In this document: one piece after another, positions 1-9,368 of the stretch | Numbering within the stretch: position 1 is the stretch's first letter | How the letters are laid out: every line of letters begins with the position of its first letter | Assembly (NCBI RefSeq): GCF_900519355.1 | Contig: NZ_ULHE01000006.1 | Coordinates: 34,606-98,605, forward strand | DNA from: Corynebacterium lactis | GTDB lineage: Bacteria; Actinomycetota; Actinomycetes; Mycobacteriales; Mycobacteriaceae | Direction of reading: 5' to 3' | DNA length: 64,000 nt | Program-made: the position numbers and the translations under genes | The notes under the pieces: model-generated | Seen by the model: only the letters and a program-made list of their open reading frames with translations | What the model was told of the DNA's origin: nothing | Database searches by the model: none

Positions 1-852
1 GGCACCTGGTTCGGTATGGCCAAGTTCGGCTTCATGTTCGGCCTGGTTCAGGTCGTCGCAGCACTGTCCTCCGCATTCGGCCAGGCAGGCTTCAACGCCG
101 CACTGTCCGCAATGAGCTGGCGCACCCTGATGTACGGCTTCGGTATCTTCGGCGTCATCCTGCTGGTCGCCTCCGTCCTGTGGCTGCACGACCCCAAGAA
201 GATCGACACCTCCGGCTTCACCGTCGGTAACTTCGTCGGCGGCGTCTTCGGCGCAATCTTCCAGGCGCTGCGCAACGGCCAGGTCGTCCTGGTCTCCATC
301 ACCGGCGCAATCTTCTTCGGCCTGCAGCTGGCCCTCGGCGTCGTGTGGATGCCGAACCTGATGGTCGCCCACGGCTTCGAGCAGTCCCAGGCAAACCTGA
401 CCTCGGCCGCCCTGTGGCTCGGCCTGGCAGTCGGCTCCGCCTTCATCAACAAGTGGACTGACAAGGTTCGCTCCCGTAAGCAGCCGTACCTGATCTGCGC
501 AGTCATCATGATTGTCTCCCTGGCAGTCCTGACCTGGGTCTCCCTGCCGTTCTGGGCAGCACTGGTCGTCGCAGCCATCTTCGGTATCGCCAACTCCGGC
601 CACATGCTCGCCTTCACCATTGCAGGCGATAACGTCCCCGTCAGCCTGATCGGTACCGCAAGCTCCATCGTCAACGGCGCAATGTTCATCGCAGGTGGCC
701 TGCTCATGAGCATCCCGGGCGCAATGCTCGCCGGCACCGACGGATCCCTGGCCGCCTTCCAGAAGCCCATGGCAGTGTTCATCGGCCTGGCAGTCGTCGC
801 CACCGTCATCGGCGCAATCCTGAAGGAATCCTTCCCGAAGGAAAACGCCTAA
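1..852 (+). CDS. MFS transporter, OFA-like (5' truncated by window edge)
   Basis: C-terminal two thirds of a major facilitator superfamily permease. The frame is open from base 1, and its first residues (GTWFGMAKFGFMFGLVQ) align with an internal stretch of the next gene (GAWFGMAKYGLMFALVQ), so the true start lies outside the window and the first ATG at 16 is internal. About eight hydrophobic segments are visible. The family is the oxalate/formate-antiporter-like (OFA) branch of MFS, which moves small organic anions in the cytoplasmic membrane; the substrate cannot be read from sequence. The gene is followed by a 304-bp gap and then a second, diverged paralogue in the same orientation, which points to tandem duplication. 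Confidence 0.85.
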   Translation, partial: GTWFGMAKFGFMFGLVQVVAALSSAFGQAGFNAALSAMSWRTLMYGFGIFGVILLVASVLWLHDPKKIDTSGFTVGNFVGGVFGAIFQALRNGQVVLVSITGAIFFGLQLALGVVWMPNLMVAHGFEQSQANLTSAALWLGLAVGSAFINKWTDKVRSRKQPYLICAVIMIVSLAVLTWVSLPFWAALVVAAIFGIANSGHMLAFTIAGDNVPVSLIGTASSIVNGAMFIAGGLLMSIPGAMLAGTDGSLAAFQKPMAVFIGLAVVATVIGAILKESFPKENA

Positions 853-1156
853 GCAGGCTAGGCCGCCGGCGGCTGGCCCCGCTGGCTGGCTGGCCACGAG
901 GCCACCGGGTAAGGGCCACTGGGCCGCCTGGCAGGGGCCACCGGTCCACCGGTCCGCCACAAGAACTTGTTCCGCTGTGGCGTCGTAAAGCGGAACTACT
1001 AGACTCGGGTCGTGGGAAACCGGCCCGGGAACAAAGGGAAATAGCCGGTTGGCGCACGAGGCTAGCGCCAACCGGCTTCTCCCGCTTCACGGCGCGTGAA
1101 AACACAAAAAAGTGCACCCATAGTCCACAAAAAAGTGTGCAGAAAGAGGAGCCGAC
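853..1156. other. Intergenic region between paralogous MFS genes
   Basis: No gene is visible. It holds GC-rich imperfect repeats built on GGCCAC/GTGGCC (880-960), an 8-bp stem GTTCCGCT/AGCGGAAC (about 969-998) whose loop carries one copy of the CGTCGTAAAGCG motif (981-992), the strong hairpin at 1043-1077, and a GAGGAG ribosome binding site for the downstream gene. Confidence 0.6.
1043..1077. terminator. Perfect 13-bp hairpin, possible terminator
   Basis: AGCCGGTTGGCGC pairs perfectly with GCGCCAACCGGCT across a 9-nt loop. Only a short TTCT follows, so it is not a classical rho-independent terminator. It could end transcription of the upstream permease or act as a leader structure for the gene starting at 1157. 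Confidence 0.45.
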
Positions 1157-2416
1157 ATGAGCACGGCGAAGCAACCAAACAGAATCCAGCCCTGGCTCGC
1201 CTGGGCAATCGGAGTGGCATTCGTGGTTCTCGTGTTCGGCTACCAAACCGGCTACGCCGTCATTAAGGGCGACGTCGCCGGCACCCACGGGCTCACCTCC
1301 GGCCAGATCGGCCTGATTGGCGCGGCCTACACCTGGGCCTTTGCGATCTTCCAGCTCATTTCCGGCTCGCTCCTCGACCGCGTCGGCGCCCGCCGCATCA
1401 TCCCCATCGCAATCATTCTGCTGACCCTCGGCATCACCGGTTTCGCGACCCTGTCCAGCCTCCCGCTGCTGATCCTGACCCAGGTGGTCGTCGCCGCGGG
1501 CGCCTGCTTCGGCTTCGTCGGCGCGGGTTTCATCGGTGGCGCCTGGTTCGGCATGGCCAAGTACGGCCTGATGTTCGCGCTCGTGCAGTTCATCGCCTCG
1601 ATGTCCGCGTCCGTCAACCAGACCATCATCGTCGGAGCCCTGCGCCGCTTCAACTGGGACACGCTGCTGCTGGCCATGTCGGCCTCCGGAGTGGTGCTTT
1701 TCCTGCTCGCGCTGCTCTTCCTTCGCGACCCCGCCGGCTGGGACGAAACGCACGGCTGGCCGCGCCACCCCCGCAAGTTCGTCGGCCACGTCGCCACCGA
1801 CGTGGGCACCGTGGTCACCCGCCCCAAGATGTGGTCCATCCTCCTTCTCGGCGCCACCAGCTTCTCCGGAATGCTCGCACTCGGCGCGGTCTGGGGCGGC
1901 GATATCGCCTCCACCTCCGGGCTTGACGACGCCGCCTCCCACGCCGTCCTTCCCTGGGTATGGGTCGGACTTGCCCTGGGAGCGCCCGCTTTCGCGGCGA
2001 TGTCGGACAAGATCGGGCGGCGTCGGCCGCTGCTGATTGCCAGCGTGGTGATCCAGGCGGCACTGATTGCGTTCGTCATCTCTTCGACTTTTGAGTCCGC
2101 GCTGGTCGTCGGCGTTTTGTACTTCCTCTTCGGCTTCGCCGCCGGTGGCTCGATGATCCCGTTCACCATGGCAGCGGAGCTGGCCGGTACCGCGCTAGCC
2201 GGAACGTCGGCGGCGCTGGTCAACGGCATCCAGTTCGTGGGCGCCGGCCTGCTGATGCTGCTGCCGGGCTACCTGCAGCAGGGCGCCTTCGGCCTGGAGG
2301 CGACGAGCGCGCAGGTGTCCTTCTACTCGATCCCGGTGGTGCTGGCGCTCAGCCTGCTCGCCGCGTTCGCGCTGCCCGAGACCTTCGTCGAGCAGCCGGA
2401 GAACATGGGGGCTTAG
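1157..2416 (+). CDS. MFS transporter, OFA-like, complete paralogue
   Basis: Complete 419-residue MFS permease with about twelve predicted membrane segments. The motif-A-like loop after TM2 (GSLLDRVGARR, about residues 71-81) and a second D-rGRR loop (SDKIGRRR, near residue 280) are typical of the superfamily. The start ATG is preceded by AAAGAGGAG at good spacing. It is a diverged tandem copy of the truncated permease upstream, sharing GAWFGMAK and the SALVNGIQF/SSIVNGAMF region near the C-terminus. The likely role is proton-coupled or exchange transport of an organic acid; the substrate is unknown. The gene ends 23 bp from a convergent oxidoreductase gene. Confidence 0.85.
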   Translation: MSTAKQPNRIQPWLAWAIGVAFVVLVFGYQTGYAVIKGDVAGTHGLTSGQIGLIGAAYTWAFAIFQLISGSLLDRVGARRIIPIAIILLTLGITGFATLSSLPLLILTQVVVAAGACFGFVGAGFIGGAWFGMAKYGLMFALVQFIASMSASVNQTIIVGALRRFNWDTLLLAMSASGVVLFLLALLFLRDPAGWDETHGWPRHPRKFVGHVATDVGTVVTRPKMWSILLLGATSFSGMLALGAVWGGDIASTSGLDDAASHAVLPWVWVGLALGAPAFAAMSDKIGRRRPLLIASVVIQAALIAFVISSTFESALVVGVLYFLFGFAAGGSMIPFTMAAELAGTALAGTSAALVNGIQFVGAGLLMLLPGYLQQGAFGLEATSAQVSFYSIPVVLALSLLAAFALPETFVEQPENMGA

Positions 2417-2439
2417 GGGTCCGGCTGGCCGGGCTGGGC

Positions 2440-3462
2440 TTAGCGGGCCTGCGCGATGTCGCGTGCGATGCGCGCGGCTGCCCGCTTGGCGAAGGGCCCG
2501 ACGCCGACAATAGTTGCAGCTCCGGGGCCCACCCAGTCGCCGTAGCCGACGAAGTCGAAGGAGTTCCGGTCGAGCCCGCGGAAGGGGCCAATCGCCGGGC
2601 GGAACCCGGTACACCAGATGATGTGGTCGGCATCGACCTCACCCAGGGAGGAAAACATAGGAGTCCAGGTCAGGGAGCCAGAATCCCTGGCCTTTTTCAC
2701 GTTTGGCAGCACCACGATGTCGCCGAGCGTAGAGTCCGCGCCGGGGTCAGCTTCGCCGCGGGTGACCGCCAGGGCGCGGGCCCGATTGCGGGCGAAGAGG
2801 ACGCGGCCGTCGACGTCGTCAGGCATCCAGCGCGGGGCGTGGCGGGTGTACCAGGTGACGTGGGGGACGGCGTCGTCAAGCGAAAGTTCGGCGGCGATCT
2901 GCGCGCCTGAGTTGGCGGAGCCGACCACGGCGACGCGGCTGCCTCGGAAGGGCTCGGGGCCGGGGTAATTGGCCGAATGCCACTGGTGGGCGGTGGTTGT
3001 GCCGGGGTAGTGGGGGACGAAGGGGCTGCGCCACGTGCCTGTCGCGGCGACGATGTGGCGGGCGTGGAGGGTGCGGGTGTTGGTGGGGTTGGTTGGTCCG
3101 GGGTTGGTGGGCTCCGAAAGTTCCACGTGAAACATTCCGTCGTGCGTGACCTTGCGGACCGTCACGGGGCGGAGAACGCGCAGGTCGTAGCGGGTTTCGT
3201 ATGCGGTCAGGTAGTCGACGACGTGGGAGGCGGGCGGAAAACCCTCGAAGTCGGGCATCTGCATGCCCGGAAGGTTGGAGAAGCCGGAAGTGGAAAACAG
3301 CGTCATCGAGGGCCACACATGCCGCCACGCGCCACCGGGGCCGGGCTGATCGTCGATGATGAGCGAGTCGATGCCGGCCTTGCGGAGGTAGTAAGCGGTG
3401 GCCAGGCCTGCTTGGCCGCCGCCGACGATGATGACTTCCTCGGGATTGCTGGGGCGCGACAT
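2440..3462 (-). CDS. FAD/NAD(P)-dependent monooxygenase-like oxidoreductase (CzcO-like)
   Basis: 340-residue flavoprotein. An N-terminal FAD Rossmann motif (VGGGQAG, residues 13-19) is followed by the GGAWRHVWPSM segment typical of CzcO/flavin monooxygenase-like proteins, and a second dinucleotide fold for NAD(P)H lies near residue 178 (VVGSANSGAQ). The C-terminal WCTGFRP motif is conserved in the family. It probably oxidises a small molecule or a thiol/amine; the gene name CzcO is historical and does not establish metal transport. The start ATG at 3462 lies upstream of the FAD motif at the usual distance. The next gene (aldo/keto reductase) is on the same strand 47 bp upstream, so a redox two-gene operon is possible. 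Confidence 0.8.
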   Translation of the reverse strand: MSRPSNPEEVIIVGGGQAGLATAYYLRKAGIDSLIIDDQPGPGGAWRHVWPSMTLFSTSGFSNLPGMQMPDFEGFPPASHVVDYLTAYETRYDLRVLRPVTVRKVTHDGMFHVELSEPTNPGPTNPTNTRTLHARHIVAATGTWRSPFVPHYPGTTTAHQWHSANYPGPEPFRGSRVAVVGSANSGAQIAAELSLDDAVPHVTWYTRHAPRWMPDDVDGRVLFARNRARALAVTRGEADPGADSTLGDIVVLPNVKKARDSGSLTWTPMFSSLGEVDADHIIWCTGFRPAIGPFRGLDRNSFDFVGYGDWVGPGAATIVGVGPFAKRAAARIARDIAQAR

Positions 3463-3509
3463 AGCTCCAGCTTAGGTGGGGTTGGGCCGGTAACGCCCGG
3501 CCTGCAGTC

Positions 3510-4568
<1,059 letters not shown>

Positions 4569-4914
4569 GACTCGAGCGTACGCGCGGGAGAGGGGGATGG
4601 CGCGGGTGTTGGGCGCGGGATGCTGGGAGTGGTGGGCGTGCTTGGCGTGGTGGTTTGCTTGGCGTGCTTGGCGTGCCGGGACGGTTTGATCTACCTTTCT
4701 GCCAAAAATCGGTGGAATTCATGGCCATTTTTGGTAGAAGCGTTGATCAAATCCCGCTGGAGGGGGATCGCTGGCGGAGGCTGGCGGCGGCCGGGCTTTG
4801 CGAAGATCGGGCACCACACCAGTGCCGCCTGCGGGCCAATCGGCTACCCCTAGCCGGAAGTGGCTAAACAAATTCGTCGGGAACAACCTCCCTGTGAAGC
4901 CCGACTAATAAGGC
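4569..4914. other. Divergent intergenic region with long palindrome
   Basis: No gene is visible. It contains direct GGCGTGCTTGGCGTG-type repeats (4630-4680), the palindrome at 4685-4751, and the promoter regions of the two divergent genes. AAGG lies directly upstream of the ATG at 4915. Confidence 0.5.
4685..4751. promoter_or_regulatory. 25-bp-arm palindrome between divergent genes
   Basis: The left arm (4685-4709, TTTGATC through CCAAAAAT) is the imperfect inverse of the right arm (4727-4751, ATTTTTGG through GATCAAA), with a 17-nt loop. Its AT-rich core differs from the GC-rich surroundings. The position between divergently transcribed genes suggests an operator or a small mobile repeat; nothing in the sequence decides which. 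Confidence 0.5.
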
Positions 4915-6345
4915 ATGACTTCAACAGCCACAGGTGCTGCCGCTGGATTGCCAGCCGCAAAGCCCGTCGCAGATACAGAAAATTGTCCGAAAACGCCGAA
5001 CGGCGGCCCCCGAGCATTCCTGCACCGCATGCACACGATCGCGGGAATCCTCGTGGCGCCGCTGCTGATCATTGCGGCTCTCACTGGTGTCGCGTACGCG
5101 GTGTCGCCCGCGATTGAGAAGGTGGTCTACTCCGAGCAGACCACCGCAACGTCGCCGCTGCCACCTCACTCGCTGGCCGACCAGGTCGCCGCAGCCCGCA
5201 AGCTGCACCCGGACCTGCAGGTTGAGGCCGTGCAGACCTACGACGACCCCACCCGCACCACGCACGTCCTCTTCCTGGATAAGACGTTGCCGTCCAAGTC
5301 GTACCACCGGGTCGTGTTCGTCGATCCGGGTGACCTCGCCATCAGGGGCGACACGGTCCAGTACGGTTCGACGGCCGCCCTGCCGCTGCGCACCTGGATC
5401 TCCGAGGGGCACAAGCGCCTGTGGTTCGACAGCAACGTCGGCCGTCTCTATTCCGAGACCGCCGCCGCCTGGATGGGCGCGCTGACCATCGCCGGCCTGT
5501 GGCTGTGGTGGGACCGCTCCCGCCGCGGGCGCAACAAGGCCACGAGTGCTCGTGGGCGTCATATGCGTCGTCACGCGCGGGTGGGCGTGTGGCTGAGTGT
5601 CGGCCTGCTCTTCCTGACCGCGACGGGCCTGACGTGGTCGTGGGTCGCGGGCTCGGGAATCAAGCAGGTCCGCGAGGCGATGGACTGGTTCGCGCCGAAG
5701 CCGAACACCGCCATCACCGCAGCCGTCACGCCGGGTGCTGCTGGTGCCGCTGGGGCGCACGCCGGGCACGACGCGCATGCTGGTCACGGTATGTCCGCGG
5801 GGCCGACCGGGGCCTCGACCGAGGTCTGGAACCAGGCCGACGTGGTGGATCAGGTCGCCAGGGAGGCGGGGCTCGTCGGCAAGCTCGAGCTGATTCCGCC
5901 TGCCGACGGCGCGGCGTGGGTGGCCAAGGAGGCTCGCCAGGAGTGGCGGCTCGGGATGGAGTCCGCCGCGATCGACGGCGCGACCGGCGACGTTGTCGAC
6001 CGCGTGACCTTTTCCGAGTGGCCACTGGCGGCGAAGCTGACCGAGTGGACCATCAACGCGCACATGGGATTCCTGTTCGGCTGGGTGAACCAGTTGGTGC
6101 TCGGGGCGATTGGTGTGGGGCTGATCGCGATGATTATTCGCGGCTACGCGATGTGGTTCGGGCGCGGGCGCGGGAGGCGTCCGGGCAGGCTGCCCGTGCC
6201 GACGCGGTGGCGTGACATCCGGCCATCGGTCGCGGCGGCGATTGTGGTGGCGCTGGTTGCGTACTCCGTGATTGCGCCGCTGTTCGGAATCACGCTGGTG
6301 CTGTTCGCTGCGGTGGACTGGGCGTGGAGGAAGGCGCGGTCTTAA
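4915..6345 (+). CDS. PepSY-associated transmembrane protein with His-rich loop
   Basis: 476-residue integral membrane protein of the PepSY-TM family (PepSY-associated TM helix proteins, often encoded near iron or redox-metal functions). Hydrophobic segments lie at about residues 40-62, 183-200, 225-248, 388-410 and 440-468. A PepSY-type extracytoplasmic domain falls between the first two, including the LRTWISEGHKRLWF region. A histidine/methionine-rich stretch, HAGHDAHAGHGM (about residues 281-292), is typical of metal-binding loops. Family members are thought to act in metal or siderophore reduction or in transport assistance, but the function here is inferred only. It is a single-gene unit followed by a hairpin terminator. 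Confidence 0.75.
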   Translation: MTSTATGAAAGLPAAKPVADTENCPKTPNGGPRAFLHRMHTIAGILVAPLLIIAALTGVAYAVSPAIEKVVYSEQTTATSPLPPHSLADQVAAARKLHPDLQVEAVQTYDDPTRTTHVLFLDKTLPSKSYHRVVFVDPGDLAIRGDTVQYGSTAALPLRTWISEGHKRLWFDSNVGRLYSETAAAWMGALTIAGLWLWWDRSRRGRNKATSARGRHMRRHARVGVWLSVGLLFLTATGLTWSWVAGSGIKQVREAMDWFAPKPNTAITAAVTPGAAGAAGAHAGHDAHAGHGMSAGPTGASTEVWNQADVVDQVAREAGLVGKLELIPPADGAAWVAKEARQEWRLGMESAAIDGATGDVVDRVTFSEWPLAAKLTEWTINAHMGFLFGWVNQLVLGAIGVGLIAMIIRGYAMWFGRGRGRRPGRLPVPTRWRDIRPSVAAAIVVALVAYSVIAPLFGITLVLFAAVDWAWRKARS

Positions 6346-6370
6346 ATGGGCAAATAATTGACCATCATTA

Positions 6371-6399
6371 CCCCGGAATTGTTTCTAACAATTTCGGGG
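6371..6399 (+). terminator. Rho-independent-like terminator after PepSY gene
   Basis: CCCCGGAATTGTT / AACAATTTCGGGG form a 13-bp stem (one G-U type mismatch) with a 3-nt loop, 25 nt after the stop codon, followed by TTGACTTTATT. From here to 6611 I see no gene; base composition drops in GC, marking the left edge of the defence island. Confidence 0.7.
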
Positions 6400-6611
6400 T
6401 TGACTTTATTCTGGTGGATAGAACGAAATCTTATTTTGGCAGAACAAAACCCGACACGGTTCACTCGGAAAAATTCATTACAATCTGGAGAGCGAAACTG
6501 GTGTTATCAATTGGCATTGCCTCATCATGAAGTGAAGCCACTTGGTCCCGCACAAGCTCCTCTGGAGCCAATCTGTCTCAAGGCGCTGTTTTGTATGCAG
6601 GCTTCGCATAC

Positions 6612-8094
6612 TCATCCAGCGCTGTCATCTTGGTGCGGGAAATACTCATGGGCGAGTTCACAAGCACGGGACATTGTGCGATGGTATTTTAACGCCTCCA
6701 CCAGCCGCTCCTCAGAAATACCCAGCTCAAGTAAAATGTTCATGATTATAACTGCCCGCGTGATGCGCACGATGGCATATAGCGTATGGGGCGAAATTGA
6801 CGTATGGGCTGAGTGCGATAGATCATTTCGTGCCTTTTTCGTCGACCTGGCCCACTTTTCTTCATCAGGCAGTAGTTGTTTGCGGACATCAACGGGCAAT
6901 CGCCGTGACAAGCTGAGAAGGCGATCGCGCAAGCTGAAGCCATGAGGTACAAATGATGACAACCATGCCCAATCTTCATCACTGAGCACATTACGAGCAG
7001 CATCGAGCCTTTTAAGCGCATCTTCTTTGCTTATAGCCGGTATCTCATTCAACGCTCCGTGGAAAGACTCAGCCGCAACTACGCTGGTAATCAGCTTTAG
7101 CTCGAGAAAGCCACCTGGCTCATAGAATTCGCCTACGATGATTGCGCATGAGGCGCGAAATCGTTCCCGTACCTGCCACCAGGCAGTAACGGTATTTGCA
7201 AAGTCGGCGTCCTTGAGGGTGAACAAAAAAATCGTTTGGAGCTGTAGCCTTTTCCAATGGACTGCCAAGTGTGCGATGCTTGCGGTACACAGCCACTTCA
7301 TTTGCGTAATTGTTCCAACTCGTTGGCTCTTCCGGAATTGGCCGAGGTTCGAATACATTCATCCATAGCACTGCACATTCACGGCCGGTTGCTAATGCAA
7401 GAAGATCTTGTAGTGCCGAAATGTACTCCAAAAGAGTTTCTAAACAAACAGTGGCGTCGGTCTCAACTTTCAATATTGGGGTATGTTGAACCCGCCCCCG
7501 AGAGCCAACTCGCATGTAGTCAATCGTCGGTAACAACTGCTGATGGGTAAGAGTTATCTTTGCTAATCCCAGATTGGCCTCGAGATCCTCCGGCATCTCG
7601 AGCTTGACGGTTCCCGCCCCAGTAGGCCGATTCCGCTGGTTATCGAATGGAATAACTCGATTAATCGCATAGGTTGCTGACCATCCCTCAAGGTCCTCAA
7701 TCGCCACATCGGCACGAACAAAACACTCATCATCCGGAGATTTAGCATGTATGCCCACTAAGGCAGTACTTGCGCTAATCGTCTGCTCCGAGGGGCCATT
7801 CAAGGCATCCGTCCCGTAACTGGCCGTGTGTTTCGGAAATGCATCGAAGAGCGTGATGCGTTTTCCGCCAGCTGCACCATGGATGACTGGAAAGTCCGAC
7901 TTGGAAGTGTCTATGGTCCAGGTATTTGGGCCTACTTGTTTACGTGCTTTATCGATAAAACCACCAATTAGCACCAATTCCAGACCAAGCTCTGGGCTAT
8001 AGGTCAAGATGCCAGAGTGAATGTTCTCAGGATCTTCGGGAATCCACCATTGACCTTTCCACTCGCGAGTTTCATGAAGCCAAGGTGCACTCAT
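6612..8094 (-). pseudogene. apeA: ApeA-like HEPN anti-phage protein, frameshifted
   Basis: The gene is split over two frames: 8094-7120 carries an ApeA N-terminal-type domain (opening WKGQWWIPEDPENIHSGILTY) and 7358-6612 carries the C-terminal HEPN domain, with the Rx4H RNase motif RNDLSH at about 6814-6830. The frames join if the A7 run at 7225-7231 (T7 in the coding sense) is one base shorter, giving APNDFLFTLKDADFAN and a protein of about 493 residues. ApeA proteins are single-gene abortive-infection effectors in which the HEPN domain cleaves RNA on phage infection. AGGAGG lies just upstream of the ATG. The gene sits beside CRISPR-Cas in AT-richer DNA. The break could be real, phase-variable or a base-calling error. 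Family assignment rests on recognition of both domains. Confidence 0.75.
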
Positions 8095-8104
8095 TGAATT
8101 CCTC

Positions 8105-8356
8105 CTAGTTTTCTAACTTGTCGGCTAAGCCTAGTGTCAATAATTCTTCCGAGTGGATCAACTTGCTACCTGCGTGAATGGGGTGTGTGACTGAGGCTTG
8201 TTGTCCAGCATTCCTTTGGTGTGCAGTCATGAGGAGCAGGTATTGACCTACCGCGAGAGAGTGCTCGCCGACGTGGAACTCACCGATAGCTGAGATTATG
8301 TGCCCCATAAATACAAACGCATGTTCGAAAATGGGCCATAGGTGAATCCGGTACAC
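8105..8356 (-). CDS. Small hypothetical protein upstream of apeA
   Basis: 83-residue open frame with a GTG start, ending 10 bp before the apeA start, so the two could be co-transcribed and translationally coupled. The protein is rich in His and has a short hydrophobic stretch (LAVGQYLLLM) but no motif I recognise. No strong ribosome binding site precedes the GTG; an internal ATG at residue 17 is an alternative start. It could be a partner or antitoxin of the HEPN protein, a remnant, or non-coding. Confidence 0.35.
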   Translation of the reverse strand: MYRIHLWPIFEHAFVFMGHIISAIGEFHVGEHSLAVGQYLLLMTAHQRNAGQQASVTHPIHAGSKLIHSEELLTLGLADKLEN

Positions 8357-8473
8357 GTCCTACTGTGTGGCCCGTAAATGTTTGTTACGGGTCGTGCTGT
8401 CGCCGGGTGTTCGCCGCAGAATGTAGTGGTGCGTTTGGGTGGCGTCGGCAAGCGCGGGGATAGGAGGAGTCAG

Positions 8474-8956
8474 TTGGCTGTTGTCACGCCTGAGGAGGTC
8501 GTTTTGCTTATGGGTGAGGGGATGAAGCAGTCGGAGATTGCGCGGCGGTACGGGGTATCGCGGCAGTACATTTGTCAGTTGGCGCAGGCCGGCGGGCATA
8601 CGCCGCTGACTCCGATTGTGGCCGAGAATATGCCGTGGGAAGTGCCGTCGGAGCTTTTGTCGAACACGATTTACAAGGCGCTGCGGCTCTTCGGGCACTG
8701 GCAGTTGGACAATGAGGCGCTGGCAGAGGCGAGCCTGACAAAGATCAGGGGCTTTTTGAACAAGCTGGAGCGGTTTAACCAGGTCGTCGACTATGACCCG
8801 AGTTACCCGGCCGTGCCCGGATTGACCAATATGCCTGGGTTCGCATACGTTCCGCGCGTCGAGAGCGACGAGAATTTCGTATTCCGCGTCCGCGAGGGCG
8901 TGCGGATCACGCCGGTGGGGAATCGGATTTGGCGGCTGCCGGAGGGAGGGCTGTAA
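8474..8956 (+). CDS. Helix-turn-helix DNA-binding protein
   Basis: 160 residues from a TTG start at 8474, chosen because TAGGAGGAG lies just upstream at ideal spacing; the frame is open for 32 further codons upstream but without a site. Residues 16-40 (GMKQSEIARRYGVSRQYICQLAQAG) form a clear helix-turn-helix like those of Hin-type resolvases or small regulators. The remainder is unassigned, with a C-terminal RVREGVRITPVGNRIWRLP. Composition is GC-rich, like the chromosome and unlike the flanking apeA and cas genes. It lies directly before the CRISPR leader on the same strand. A CGTCGGCAAGCG motif lies 20 bp upstream of the ribosome binding site. It may regulate a neighbouring defence gene or be an unrelated conserved protein. 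Confidence 0.7.
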   Translation: MAVVTPEEVVLLMGEGMKQSEIARRYGVSRQYICQLAQAGGHTPLTPIVAENMPWEVPSELLSNTIYKALRLFGHWQLDNEALAEASLTKIRGFLNKLERFNQVVDYDPSYPAVPGLTNMPGFAYVPRVESDENFVFRVREGVRITPVGNRIWRLPEGGL

Positions 8957-9076
8957 GCGGCGGGCCGTGGGGCTGGGGTTGGGAAGTCTCTTTTATGAGT
9001 TTGCTTGCCGGTTATCGTTCGTGACTCTTACATTTGAATTGTTCGAATAGCTAGGAACATCTCCGCTCGCGCGGGG
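8957..9076 (+). promoter_or_regulatory. CRISPR leader region
   Basis: 120-bp non-coding stretch between the HTH gene and the first repeat, partly AT-rich (8990-9055), on the side from which the array must be read given the tracrRNA pairing. No convincing sigma-70 promoter could be picked. Confidence 0.45.
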
Positions 9077-9368
9077 GCTGGGGATTGGTTCTCATTTCCC
9101 CTGATAGACTTCGAGAATCAGACGTGGCTGGGTTCCGCCCGCTGGGGATTGGTTCTCATTTCCCCTGATAGACTTCGCAACGTCCGCACACGCCCCTCAC
9201 CCAAGCTGGGGATTGGTTCTCATTTCCCCTGATAGACTTCCGACCAAGGCACGCGAGTTCTGGGAAGCGCTGGGGATTGGTTCTCATTTCCCCTGATAGA
9301 CTTCCACGGTTCAGCATCGCCAACAGCCGCAGGCTGGGGATTGGTTCTCATTTCCCCTGATAGACTTC
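9077..9368 (+). CRISPR. Type II-C CRISPR array, 5 repeats, 4 spacers
   Basis: Five identical 36-bp repeats start at 9077, 9141, 9205, 9269 and 9333 with a strict 64-bp period, giving four 28-bp spacers. The repeat begins GCTGGGGATTGGTTCTCA and ends CCCCTGATAGACTTC, resembling the repeat of the C. diphtheriae type II-C system. The repeat 5' half pairs with the anti-repeat found upstream of cas9, so crRNA is made from the + strand, towards the cas genes. All repeats, including the last, are intact. Spacer sources cannot be told without a search. No second array is visible. The small array fits an acquisition-impaired or low-activity locus. Confidence 0.97.

Noticed and set aside
7120..7358. Programmed frameshifting to make an ApeA fusion protein
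   Set aside because: No slippery heptamer with a downstream pseudoknot is evident, and four other genes in the window show the same kind of indel; kept only as one option under the homopolymer finding.
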